A stretch of 64,000 nucleotides of DNA from Flaccisagitta enflata. Lineage: Eukaryota; Chaetognatha; Sagittoidea; Aphragmophora. The stretch is from NCBI GenBank assembly GCA_965153355.1, contig OZ231126.1, forward strand, positions 52,824,001 through 52,888,000, given 5' to 3'. The notes under the pieces are model-generated. The model did no database searches. It was not told the DNA's origin and was given only the letters and a program-made list of their open reading frames with translations. Below, piece by piece: positions 1 to 9,818 of the stretch. Every line of letters starts with the position of its first letter. Within the stretch, counting starts at the first letter, position 1. Position numbers and translations under genes: made by a program.

Positions 1-25
1 GTCCTACGGCCATAAGGGTCATTAG

Positions 26-411
26 CAGGCCTGATTTTTGTGATTTTTCTCACCGGGCCAGTTGGGCGCGCTCCTCACAATTTGACAGAGCCCGAAAGGA
101 AAACCATGAGCCCGGTAAAAATGTCATGCCTAATTGTACAAACATATCAGCCTAGTTTTATAAAAGAAGCTAATGATTATATGATGTAATGATGAAATAA
201 TCACTTCAAAGATGATTCAGTTTGTGAAAAAAATCGTAAAACGACTCAAAACTTGATGATTTTTCATACATTTCACTGAATCAGCTTGAGCACATTAAAT
301 CCATCCCATCAATGACAGAGAGCCAGCCGGGCTCAGAGCTTGCAAAACATGAGAGCCCGAGAGCAAAATAGAGAGCATCGGGCTCGCGGGCTCGCTCTAA
401 AATCAGGCCTG
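26..411. mobile_element. hAT-type MITE
   Basis: Ends are inverted repeats, CAGGCCTGATTTT at the left and its complement at the right. The 8 bases outside each end are the same, GTCATTAG at 18-25 and 412-419. An 8-bp duplication with a terminus beginning CAG is the hAT signature. The 386-bp body has no open frame, so it is non-autonomous. Removing it and one duplication leaves continuous flanking text resembling the GTCCTAC/GTCATTAG-type words seen again near 28.1 kb. Confidence 0.85.
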
Positions 412-419
412 GTCATTAG

Positions 420-1890
420 TCCTACATGCCATTGATCTAACTTTTTTTCCCACCACAATTATGGTCATTTGTCCTTTCAATTACAAATGCCATTAATTTG
501 GCAAGTTTGCTTGCAGACACCAACAAATTAACACCAACTCATTTGCAAGATTTTAATGCAAAAACAGTAAAGAAAAGGTTGTCGTTAATTAATGGGTACT
601 TATATGCTGCTAATTAACAGGCATTTTTCTGTGTTAATTAACATGGTGTTTTCAACTGTTAATTAACACCAAAAAAAAATAAAGATTTTTAATACTAAAA
701 TGTAAAAAATGTAGAATTTTTTGTATTATTTAACAAGTTTTTTTCATTGTTAATTAACAACAGTTTTTTGTGTTAAGTTAACAGAAATTTCTTTATTAAT
801 TTACAAGGTTTTTGTCATCAATTAACAATGTTTTTTTCTCAGATAGGTAATTAATATCTTTTATTCGACAATGGTCAACCTGACCCTGTCATCACAGATT
901 AGGTAATGCCTAATGGTCTGCCTCACCCTAATATCACAGAATGCGTGATGATCTTCCTTACCCTGATATCACAGTGGGTGATGATAGCCTTACCCTAATG
1001 AGCTATGAAAGAATCTTATTGTGTGGCTTGTGCAACAATTTATCCTATATTAAACTCATACAATTAATCAAAAGGAAACAGAAATTGAACAAAATTTGGA
1101 AAAGATATGGACATTTATATAGTGTAAGCTTCCATTACATACACATACATACTTAATCTGTGGTCTTTTGAAACACTATCAAAATTCCTTAGGCATATAC
1201 TTTTTACTAAATGTGTCATATTTCCTATCTTAAAAATAAATATCTAAATATTTTATTTAGAAATAATAATATTTTAGGGAAAGGGTGTTGTTAGAGCTGT
1301 CTTCTGGCATTGATCAGGACCATCAACTCAGCCAATTTTGGTTAGAGTTGACCTAATTGAAAAAGGGAACCAAGGTGTCCATATCCCTAGTTGAGCCCCT
1401 TTATCCTAATTAGGGGTGGGATTTAGGAGAATTTATACTATATATGGTTATGGTTTGATTTTTAGTGATTAAAGGGAAAAGGCCTTCATCTTCAAAGAAG
1501 ATATATCATGGGATGATAGGTCTCATGAAGGGTAAAAGTTTTGTACATGTCCAAAAAAAATTTTTTTATAAAAACTATCAAACCATACAGCTTCTGGTCA
1601 TCAGTTGGAGTCCTGTACCTTAAAGGGTTTCGACCCATATATATATACATATATACATACAAAAGTATCCACATACATATATATACACCTCCAAGACCCA
1701 AGTACAGGCGGGTCGCACTTCAACAAAGTGCCCTCCACTGTTTGGTTTGAAGAGATCAAGAAAATCATCAGGAATCGGCCATGGGATTGAAAATCATGGC
1801 TTCCTCCCAACCAATTTCAAAATCCTTTATTATAGGAAAAATTATTTTTTTTCTTTAGTCATTTTAGACACCAGTTTAAAAATTGTTTTC
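420..1890. other. AT-rich non-coding stretch
   Basis: No credible gene. It contains a cluster of TTAATTAA words (580-830), a short imperfect repeat around CCTTACCCTGATATCACAG (875-1005) and a small TA/CATA microsatellite (about 1636-1690). The short open frames are random in composition. Confidence 0.6.
580..830. repeat. Cluster of GTTAATTAAC palindromes
   Basis: At least four near-exact GTTAATTAAC words plus decayed relatives (GTTAAGTTAAC, TTAATTTAC, CAATTAAC) occur in 250 bp, each followed by a T-rich spacer. This looks like a decayed tandem repeat whose conserved part is the palindrome. Confidence 0.55.
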
Positions 1891-1894
1891 AGGA

Positions 1895-2200
1895 AAAAGT
1901 GAATCTGTGACACAAGGTCAAAATAGAAACACATATGTTAAAAATATTTTTTTTTATATAAGAAGATAAAGTGAATCTGCGACACAAGGTCAAAATAGAA
2001 ACACTTATATTAAAATATGAATATTATTTTAGAAAAGTGTTAAAATTTCCCAAAAGGTGTCCAGCTATGTAACTACGACAAGTTGGTCAAGAGAAACACA
2101 GCCTTTCACCAAAATTTAGGGACTATATTAAAACTAAGATGGTGTTTGGCTATGGTCTGCGACAAGTGGGTCAAAAGATTCTCATAGCCTCCCACCAAAA
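1895..2200. repeat. Degenerate tandem repeats beside the Penelope-like element
   Basis: Units of roughly 65-70 bp recur: GACACAAGGTCAAAATAGAA appears at about 1909 and 1980, and a related form with GACAAGTTGGTCAA or GACAAGTGGGTCAA and CACCAAAATTT at about 2075 and 2160. They abut the 3' end of the reverse transcriptase gene and may be its 3' untranslated region. Confidence 0.5.
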
Positions 2201-2202
2201 TT

Positions 2203-4339
2203 TTATTCAAATATATTTTTCAAAAAATCATCTGTATTAGGAATATTATATTTTATTAGAATATCATGTTTTTCCCTACAAAATCTTGAAGTTAGTCGTT
2301 TTAAATCATGTTCTTTGTAGCCTTGGGTCTTTAGTTTATCAACCAAAGATCTGCTTCTTTGTAAAAAATCTTCATATTTAGATGACAATTTAGCATATCT
2401 TATCAATTGACTTAAATAAACACCCAAGGCTGATTTTTTTTGGTATACAGCTGTCTATGTAGGGAAAATTGACAATATCAAAAGAGAAATCATCACGTTT
2501 ATCATAGACAGAAAAATTTAGAGTAGAATTTTCCGATTTAATTTTTAAGTCTAAGTATGTTACTTCCTGGGTATTATTAGATTCTAATTTAATTTCTAGG
2601 TCTTGAGGGTATATTTCATAGATATGATCCCTAAAGGTTGGAAAATTAGCTACAAAAAGATCATCAATATATCTTCCATTAAGCTTAAATTTCCTTGCTG
2701 TCGGAAGATCTACCTTAGAAATTTCACCCACATAGTCTGATTCATAACTATATAAAAGTAAATTAGCAATATCCTGTCCAGAATCAAGACCAATAGGAAT
2801 ACCTATCACTTGCTTATATACATTTGCACCAAATTTTACATAAATATTATCCAATATAAATTCTAAAATTTCCTGCATGTCTGCCGATCTGAATGAAAAT
2901 TTATTTTTAGCCTTTGTAGGACTAAAATAAGCCTCGTTCATATTGACACTTATGTATGGCCTTGCCTCCCTATTAAAAACTTTCTGAAAAATAGCTGAAA
3001 ATTTACGTTTTATTTCTCCATGAGGCAAGGCCGTATATAGAGTGGAAAAATCATATGTTTCCATATGGTTTATCCTTTCAGATTTTATTTTTTCCAAAAA
3101 TTCTAAAGAGTTATCCAAAATCCAAAAACAATTCAAACTTGTCCTCTCAAAAACTGTTTTATTATATCGCTTCATATGATGTAAAATTAATTTCAAAGCC
3201 TTAGAAAAGTATTTTGAGAGCATCTTGATTGAACAAAATTTGGATCCTGCAATAAATCTACTGCCTATTGGATTCTTATGCATTTTGGGTATCCAATATA
3301 TCAGAGGCAGGTCTCCCATATTCTCTGGAACTTTAATACCCTTGCATTTTGAAAAATTAATTATATCTTTATTAATATCATTTTGTCCCTTATTTGACAA
3401 TTGATAGGTTAATTGACCTGGTCGTGTCAATTCTTCCTTTAAGTTTTTTATATAAAAATATTTACAAGTGAATAAAATGTTATTTTGAGCTTTATCTGCC
3501 ACAGTAATGACAAAATCCTGTTTCAATCTTGCCAATTCTGTGGCTAGACTACCATCTAATCTTTTCGACCAGGTCCTTTTAAATAAAGTTTTACCTCGAC
3601 TTATTTTGTTGTCTACTACTCTTAGTATCTCATTTTTCCATAAATCTAAATCTTCTTTTTTTACCAATATGTTACCTTGTTTCCTTTCTTTAGCCGTCCA
3701 ATTTTCAATATAAGACTCAAGAAAATTTATTATGTGATTTTTATCTTCTGACCAATTTATTCTTTGGGGTAATCTATATTTGGGTCCTCTTTTAAATATA
3801 TTTCGTAGCATTGTATTTTCAATTATTTCTAAGTTTCCAGTTATAACATGACCGTGGTGGTCATCCTTATAAATGGAATTTTGGCAATTACAATGAATGT
3901 CACCATTTTCAAATTTTCCAATTGACTCCTCTGACAAGCTCTCCTTATAATTAAAAATATTACCAGCAATACTTCTGTTAAACCTATATCCAATTATAGG
4001 AGGCTCCTTATCAGTAAAATAAATTGGAATCTTATCTGTGACACTTTTATTTCTAAGTATTTGGCTTATATTGATATGATCCAGTCCTTTGTCTCTAAAT
4101 TGAATATGATAAAAATCTCTATCCTTCTTTATATTAGTTTGGACTGGTTTAAATAATTTCTGGTGGGAAATCATATTTATCATATCTCTTAATCTATCAT
4201 CTATCATATTATCCTGTCTTGCATTATTTTGTAATGTTTGTAACTGTTGTCTAGGTAGACCATATAAAAAGGTTTTAAAGAAATGAATATAATTATCTTT
4301 ATCTCTAAGCTCAGTATGTTTTCTTTTTAAAAAATCCAT
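2203..4339 (-). pseudogene. Penelope-like reverse transcriptase with C-terminal frameshift
   Basis: The main frame (4339-2390, 649 codons) shows RT motifs in order: a CNC...H..GHVITG cysteine/histidine patch (about residues 130-150), PKMHKNPIGSRFI (about 350), DFSTLYTALPH with the first catalytic Asp (about 430), GIPIGLDSGQDIANLLLYSYE-type motif (about 515), and the YIDDLF catalytic box (about 560). These are typical of Penelope-like RTs and related to telomerase. The last residues of this frame are nonsense. The expected C-terminus (GVYLSQLIRYAK followed by a charged tail) continues in another frame, 2427-2203. The shift lies in an 8-base homopolymer (T8 at 2434-2441 on the plus strand); one base fewer would join the frames. 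This may be mutation or assembly error. Confidence 0.8.
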
Positions 4340-4356
4340 AGATATATCATTCTTTT

Positions 4357-4680
4357 TTATTTATTTCTTAACCTTTTTGGTTTTCTTCTAGAATGTTTTT
4401 TATTTTTTCTCCTTTTTCGTCCTTCAAAATTTTGGTACAGTCCCTGGGAAACATTAAAGTCACCGACCCCTTTGACAGAAATATTTAATCCAAAGGGATA
4501 AGCAGTCTGCAATTTTGAAATCCAAATTTTCTCACGTTCTAGCCTGTATTTAGTTATTGCCTTATCCTTCTGGATTTCATTTAAGCCTCGCAAATTAACA
4601 TTATTCTTATCTATTTTTTCTATGGGAATTACTCTAAGATTGGAAATGGTAAAATTGTTTACATAGAAATGGACCGCCAT
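4357..4680 (-). pseudogene. GIY-YIG endonuclease C-terminal tail of the Penelope-like element
   Basis: A 107-residue frame with VHFYVNNFTISNLRVIPIEK near its start and REKIWISKLQTAYPFGLN near residues 50-67. In GIY-YIG modules of Penelope-like elements the corresponding text is an HF...H motif, then R...RE..WI..L.T..P.GLN. The second histidine appears replaced (F), and the catalytic GIY/YIG and Arg part is absent upstream, so the nuclease is incomplete. The end is strongly basic (RRKRRKNKKHSRRKPK). It stops 18 bases before the RT frame begins and lies in a different frame, consistent with an ancestral fusion broken by indels. Confidence 0.6.
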
Positions 4681-4739
4681 CTTGGTTTCTTTTTTGGTTG
4701 TCAGGGAAAAGCTATGAAATGCAGCATGCGCAGCTCAGT

Positions 4740-5276
4740 AGAACGGATCTGCAATCTCAGATTTTTTGAAACCTCTGCCAATATTTTGGTGAAACTGTGT
4801 TGAAAAAAAAAAACACTGGGCTGTGATTGTATGAGCAAAACAATTTAGGGGTGGTGCCAAGATGTCAATTTTTTGTCATTATAATGCTTGATTTCTCTTT
4901 TTACTAACTGATAAAATGAGAAACCAATAGACCTCACTAGCTTTTCAATTTTTATCTTAGTTACACAATTTAAATTAATTCAAATCAAAGTTTTGCTGTA
5001 GTTTAACAAATCTACTGCAATATGCTATTCAAAGCATTTCTTGCAACTGTAAAAACATTGATAACAATCAAGAACTTGTCAATTAACACCTTATTTTCAA
5101 AAACCATATTTACCATTGGTCAAGATTTAAAGCAAGCGTTTTTGTATTCCCCAGACTGTCTCATTTCTCATGACTAAAGAGATAACCTGCAATCTTTGCA
5201 CAATGTTTAAGGATTAAAAGTCTACAAGATTCATCATTCATCTCTGACCTTAAAATAGTATATGAAATGATAGTCC
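4740..5276. other. Unremarkable AT-rich DNA
   Basis: Nothing recognisable was seen here: no gene, clear repeat or inverted repeat. Confidence 0.5.
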
Positions 5277-5775
5277 GAGGCACCTCGAGGTAAGATTTAG
5301 ATGCCTCGGAGGCGCCTTGAAGTGGAGATTTAGGCGCTTCCAAGGCACCTTGATGCAAAGATATTGGCTTCTCAGAGGTACCCAGACTTGCCTCGAGGAA
5401 CCTCAGAGGCACCCAAATTTTGCCTCGAGATTTGGATGCCTCTGAGGCGCCTTGAGGCGAGATTTGGGTGCCTCCGAGGCGCCTTGAGGCGAGATTTGGG
5501 TGCCTCCTAGGCGCTTCGAGGCAAGATTTGGTTGCCTCTGAGGAACCTCGACGCAAGATTTGGGTGCCTCTATGGCGCCTCGAGGCGAGATTTGGATGCC
5601 TTCCAGGCGCCTCAAGGCGAGATTTGGACGCCTCCGAGGCGCCTCCAGGCGAGATTTGGGTGCCTCCGAGGCGCCTTGAGGCGAGATTAGGGTGCCGCCA
5701 AGGCGCCTCGCGGCAAGATTTGGGTGCCTCTGAGGCGCCTCGAGGCAGGATTTGGGTGCCTCCAAGGCGCCTCGA
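5277..5775. repeat. 32-bp GC-rich minisatellite, array 1
   Basis: About 15 imperfect copies of a 32-bp unit built on GGCGCCTCGAGGCGAGATTT followed by GGGTGCCTCCGA. Each unit carries two short palindromes (GGCGCC and CCTCGAGG). Because 32 is not a multiple of three and the unit lacks stops in most frames, long open frames run on both strands with a 32-residue period (three DNA units). I regard these as by-products rather than genes. Confidence 0.85.
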
Positions 5776-6329
5776 GTAGAGTTGAGAGTGACTCGGGTTT
5801 ACAATCACCACTGATTTTCAGGGATTTTCCTTTGCCACCACCGTTTTTCGGTTTTTTTTTTCAGTGATTTTTACTCTGCATCTGCTTATGGGGTTGTTCA
5901 GATGCATCATGCTGTATAAACCTTGATCACTATTTATCATAAGAACCTAATAACTAGTGAAAAAAGAATTGCAAAATTGAATTGTTTTTTTTTTCTTCAA
6001 ATTGAGCAACAGACCTGAGTGAAGATCAACAAGTGATGCAGGCTCACAAATATTGTTACGGATGGGCGGGCAGGGGCATCCAACCCCCATCAATCCCGTC
6101 AATCATTGATTTTTGTCTGAATGTTTACACATAAATAAGTAGACATTTCAGTTTCTTCTTTGAACAGGCTGGAAGTGGATAGGTTTTTTGCACTTTAATA
6201 TTTCTGGAGTTTGCTATATGGTGCTGGTGCTACCAAACAGAGGAAAATCCCATATCCTGATCCCATATAGATTTACTCTGAGATGGCATTCTTGATGGCA
6301 TTCTTGATGGCATGGTAAAATGGATGACT
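5776..6329. other. Non-coding stretch
   Basis: No gene. A patch at 5820-5870 (ACCGTTTTTCGG and CAGTGATTTTTA words) is inversely related to a patch at 7105-7190 on the near side of array 2, so the two arrays may share flanking sequence in opposite orientation. Confidence 0.45.
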
Positions 6330-6668
6330 TACCATATTTTTTCCATTTATCGCCCCCCTTCCAATTAACGCCCCCCCCTCTTTTTGCCGCTCAGAACAAT
6401 GATTTGAGGGTGATGGAGAAGTAAATGATCGTTGAAAGTGGAAAGATTTTGTGTTTTTTTCACAGTTTTTATCAGGGCTTGAATAGAAAACAAGCAAAAA
6501 AGGCATTGAATCCTGTTTTTTTTTATATTAAAAGTAGCATTCATTGTAGGTGACACTGAAAAAAAAAGTGCTCACCTATCAAAAGGGGGCGCTAATTGGA
6601 GGGTAAAATGACAATACCTTTTTTGAATTTCAAAAGCGCCCGGGGCGCTAATTAGAAAAAATACGGTA
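6330..6668. mobile_element. MITE-like element with ACCRTATTTTTT ends
   Basis: The left end TTACCATATTTTTTCC followed by a CGCCCCCC-type block is mirrored at the right by GGGGCGCTAATTAG then AAAAAATACGGTA. About 27 bp of imperfect terminal inverted repeat encloses 340 bp without coding capacity. I could not fix a target duplication. Confidence 0.5.
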
Positions 6669-6724
6669 TACCTTTGAATGAAAAAGGGAGTTTTCTCATC
6701 TCAGTCAGATTGCTACTTTCATTT

Positions 6725-6727
<3 letters not shown>

Positions 6728-6782
<55 letters not shown>
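6728..6782. repeat. (CT)n microsatellite
   Basis: About 27 uninterrupted CT units followed by a T-rich tail. Confidence 0.95.
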
Positions 6783-6790
<8 letters not shown>

Positions 6791-7204
6791 TTCTTTCTTT
6801 TTACTTTAAATTTCTTTCATTATTGGACTTTTTCTCTTTTTCCTAATTACAGAATTGACAGTAGTGACACGCTCAATGAATACAAATAGTGAGAGAAAAC
6901 AATATATCTTGAATTAAAGTTATTGTTGCTATTTCTCAAGCTAGAAAAAACAAAAACCAGTAAAACTGCTTCCTTATCACCGTGGTAACAGTAAAATAAG
7001 GGATGTAGAGAATACGCAATTTATTCTTGCTAATTTCAAAGATTAACATGCGCACTTTCTTAAATATGATAGCAATTTCAGCAAAGTGAAGGGCAGTTGG
7101 GAAAGGGAGATAAAAACGGTGAAAAACCGAAAATCCAAATCACTGAATCAGTGAAAGTTGGCATTCACTCCACGGTTTTTTTGGTTGGTGAATCACCGAA
7201 TCTC
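6783..7204. other. Non-coding stretch
   Basis: No gene seen; contains the ACGGTGAAAAACCGAAAA patch that resembles, inverted, the flank of array 1. Confidence 0.5.
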
Positions 7205-8464
7205 AAGCCTAGCCTCGAGGCAAGATTTGGATGCCTCTGAGGCGCCTCGAGGCAAGATTTGGATGCCTCGGAGGCGCCTCGAAGCGGAGGAGGCGCCTCC
7301 GAGGCACCTTGAAGCAAAGATATTGGCACCTCCAAGGCGCCTTGAGGTGGAGATTAAAGCACCTCCAAGGCACCTTTGGGCGCCTTGAGGCAGGTATTTA
7401 GGCATCTCCAATGCGCCTTGAGACAAGGATTTTGGCGCCTCTGAGGCGCCTGGAGGCGGGGATTTAGGCATCTCCAAGGTGCCTTGAGGCAAGGATTTTG
7501 GCAACTCCGAGGCGCCTTGAGGTGGCGATTTAAGCGCCTCCAAGACACCTCAAGGCGGGGATGTTGGCGCCTCCAAGGCGCCTCAAGGCAGGGATTTTGG
7601 CGCCTCTGAGGTGCCTCAGAGCAGGTATTTTGGCACCTCTGAGGTGCCTGGAGGCAGGGATTTAGGTATCTCCAAGGCGCCTTAAGGCGCGGTTTTCAGC
7701 GCCTCTGAGTTGCCTTGAGGCAGGGATTTGGGCGCCTCTGAGGCACATGGAGATAGGGATTTGGGCGCCTCTTAGGCGACTTGAGGCAGGGATTTGGGTG
7801 CCTCCAAGGCACCTTGAGGCGAGATTTGGGTGCCTCTGAGGCGCCTTGAGACGGCATTTAGGTGCCTCCAAGGCGCCTCGAGGCAAGAACTGGATGCCTC
7901 GGAGGCGCCCACAGCGAGACGAGGCGCTTCCAAGGCACCTTGAAGCAAAGATATTGGCACCTGCAAGGCACCTTGAGGTGGCGATTAAGCACCTCCAGCA
8001 CCTCAAGGTGGGGATTTGGGCTTGGAGGCACCTCAGGCAGGAATTTGGGCGCCTCCGAGGCGCTTCAATCTGGGAATTTTGGCGCCTCAAAGGCTTCTGG
8101 AGGTGGGGATTTAGGCATCTCCAGGCGCCTTGCGGCGAGGATTTTGGTGCCTCTGAGGCACATGAAGGCAGGGATTTGGGCGCCTCTAAGGCACCTTGAC
8201 TCTTGAAGTAGGGATTAGGGGGCCTCCAAGGCGCCTCAAGGCGAAATTTGGGTGCCTCAGCGGCGCCTTGAGGCACAATTTGGATGCCTCTGAGGCGCTT
8301 CAAAGCGAATATTTAGGTGTCTCCGAGGCACCTTTAAGCGACGATATAGGCACCTCTGAGGTGCCTTGAGGCGGCGATTAAAGCACCTCCAAGGCACCTC
8401 AAGGTGGGATTTGGGCGCCCAAGAGACACCTGGAGGCAGGAATTTGGGTGCCTCCAAGGCGCCT
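7205..8464. repeat. 32-bp GC-rich minisatellite, array 2, left part
   Basis: Dozens of diverged units related to array 1 (GGCGCCTTGAGGC, then RGGATTTNGGC, then GCCTCYGA). It stops abruptly at 8464-8469 where the inverted-repeat element begins and resumes in the same orientation at 21423, so the intervening 13 kb was inserted into it. Long open frames occur on both strands for the same period reason as in array 1. Confidence 0.85.
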
Positions 8465-8762
8465 CAAGGCAGCTGGGTAAATGCAGAGTTAGTGATATTA
8501 ACACATGGTGTTGTGAAATCAGCGACTTTGCTAATTCCACCATTGGCATTTAACATAGAAAACATAGGAAAAAATTGTTTTTGCTCATTTTTCTCAAAAT
8601 ACGTCATTTTCAAATTTCTTCATTTTTCCTCAAATAATGCCCCAAGGGGGAGGACCTTTTGGGGAAAAAAAGTTGAGATACTCCTCTTCTCAAAACATGG
8701 AAAAACAGGGATGGAACTTTTTTGTGTTAAAGTCGCTAATTTCACAACCATTTAAAACCCCC

Positions 8763-9323
8763 TGTATCGAGCCTCCGTCGGACCATATAGTCATGAGAGC
8801 CATAAGCCGATCGGTCCGCTCGGAGGAAAGAAATTCGCCGACGAGAAGTCAACAAATACGAGATAGATCGAGCTCGTAGCTCAGTTCGTGTTGATACGAG
8901 CAACTGATCGTTTCCGCGGAGAGATAAGATTTTAGTTTCAGTAAGAAAATAATAGTCCGACGACGAGGATAAAGCCCGATACCAATTTCGGTAAAGGCTT
9001 TAAAGAGAGACCGAACAGAAGGACTGATCGGACATGATATGGACGTAAGAATAGACGGACCGACGATAAAGAAGGAGAATAAAGAAGAAGTCAAAGAATA
9101 AAGAAGAAGTTGAAGATAAAGAAGAAGAATAAAGCCGAAGATAAAGAAGAAGAATAAAGAAGAAGATTATTCGATTCATTATCATCATTGCTCTAATCAA
9201 TTTACCAATTCATTTTCCCCTCTTTATCCCCAGAATACAAAATTGTACATGCAATTAAAAGTTGTCGTACTATCGGTTCTTCGTCGGTCGGTCTGTTAGG
9301 AATCTTACTGTAGCTACTTTACA
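8763..9323 (+). repeat. 5' LTR of the BEL/Pao element
   Basis: Starts TGTATCGAGCC and ends CTACTTTACA; matched by 19704-20265. It lacks one A present in the 3' copy (in GAAATTACGCC) and has T instead of C in GAAGTTGAAG. No convincing TATA box was seen in the first half; the second half has clustered AATAAA words. Confidence 0.95.
9078..9158 (+). promoter_or_regulatory. Cluster of four AATAAA signals in the LTR
   Basis: AATAAA occurs at 9078, 9097, 9128 and 9153 (equivalents near 20020-20100 in the 3' LTR), mostly inside an imperfect AATAAAGAAGAAG repeat. In the 3' LTR these could serve as polyadenylation signals and would place the R/U5 border downstream. Which one is used cannot be told from sequence. 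Confidence 0.5.
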
Positions 9324-9403
9324 GTATTCGAAATTGTGGCTCGGATGCCGAAGGCGACTCTCGGATTGGGAAAGTTAAATTAAATTTGGGCTTGCACAGG
9401 AGT

Positions 9404-9563
9404 GTAGGAAGTCCCGATTAAATTTGGGCCGCACTCTCTGAGTGTAGGAAGTCCCGATTAAATTTGGGCCGCACTCTCTGAGTGTAGGAAGTCCCGATTA
9501 AATTTGGGCCGCACTCTCTGAGTGTAGGAAGTCCTGATTAAATTCAGGCCGCACTCTCCGAGT
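9404..9563 (+). repeat. Leader repeat set A: four 40-bp hairpin units
   Basis: Four head-to-tail 40-bp units start at 9404, 9444, 9484 and 9524. Each contains two potential RNA hairpins: CCCGA-TTAAAT-TTGGG and CACTC-TCT-GAGTG. The fourth unit differs, but both arms of the first hairpin change together (CCTGA-TTAAAT-TCAGG) and only the loop of the second changes. Located between the 5' LTR and gag, where retroelements keep packaging and dimerisation signals. Confidence 0.85.
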
Positions 9564-9697
9564 GTAGGAAAGCCCTAGAAAGCTCATCGAGCCTAGGCAG
9601 CGTACGGGTAAAGAAGGGAGTCGGGTCGATTCACGATCACATCAGTCATTCACAGTCACAGACTGGAAAGGAAACAATTCGATCACCTCATTCCAGG

Positions 9698-9810
9698 CGA
9701 GAAGTCGAGACAAGATCTCGATTGAGCCTAGTCATTCGAGCGAGAAGTCGGGACTAGTTTTTCGATTGAGCCGAATCGGGCGAGAAGTCGATACTAGATC
9801 ACGATTGAGC
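9698..9810 (+). repeat. Leader repeat set B: three CGAGAAGTCG units
   Basis: CGAGAAGTCG recurs at 9698, 9741 and 9781, each followed about 15-20 bases later by CGATTGAGC. Unit 1 can form TCGAGA-CAAGA-TCTCGA, unit 2 a similar stem with G-U pairs, and unit 3 only a short stem. The set ends just before the gag ATG at 9819. A related word (CGACGAGAAGTC) occurs in the LTR. Confidence 0.7.
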
Positions 9811-9818
9811 TGGGTAGA

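Larger units (their letters stand above)
2203..4735 (-). mobile_element. Penelope-like retroelement, Naiad-like order, decayed
   Basis: Minus-strand remnant holding, in transcription order, a GIY-YIG-type C-terminal tail (4680-4357), a reverse transcriptase (4339-2390) and its displaced C-terminus (2427-2203). An endonuclease module upstream of the RT is the permuted order described for Naiad-type Penelope-like elements; canonical ones carry it downstream. The reading frame is broken at least twice and no 5' end is visible: an in-frame stop lies about 50 bases upstream of 4680. The element is therefore truncated or inactive. Assignment rests on motif recognition only. Confidence 0.7.

Noticed and set aside
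5161-5811. 216-codon minus-strand frame over array 1
   Set aside because: Explained by a stop-poor 32-bp unit with period not divisible by three; equally long frames exist on the other strand.
9337-9354. tRNA primer-binding site TGGCTCGGATGCCGAAGG
   Set aside because: It starts with TGG but lies 13 bases inside the LTR border, and I could not match it to a tRNA 3' end with confidence.
9404-9563. CRISPR-like array
   Set aside because: The 40-bp units are contiguous with no unique spacers, and the DNA is eukaryotic.
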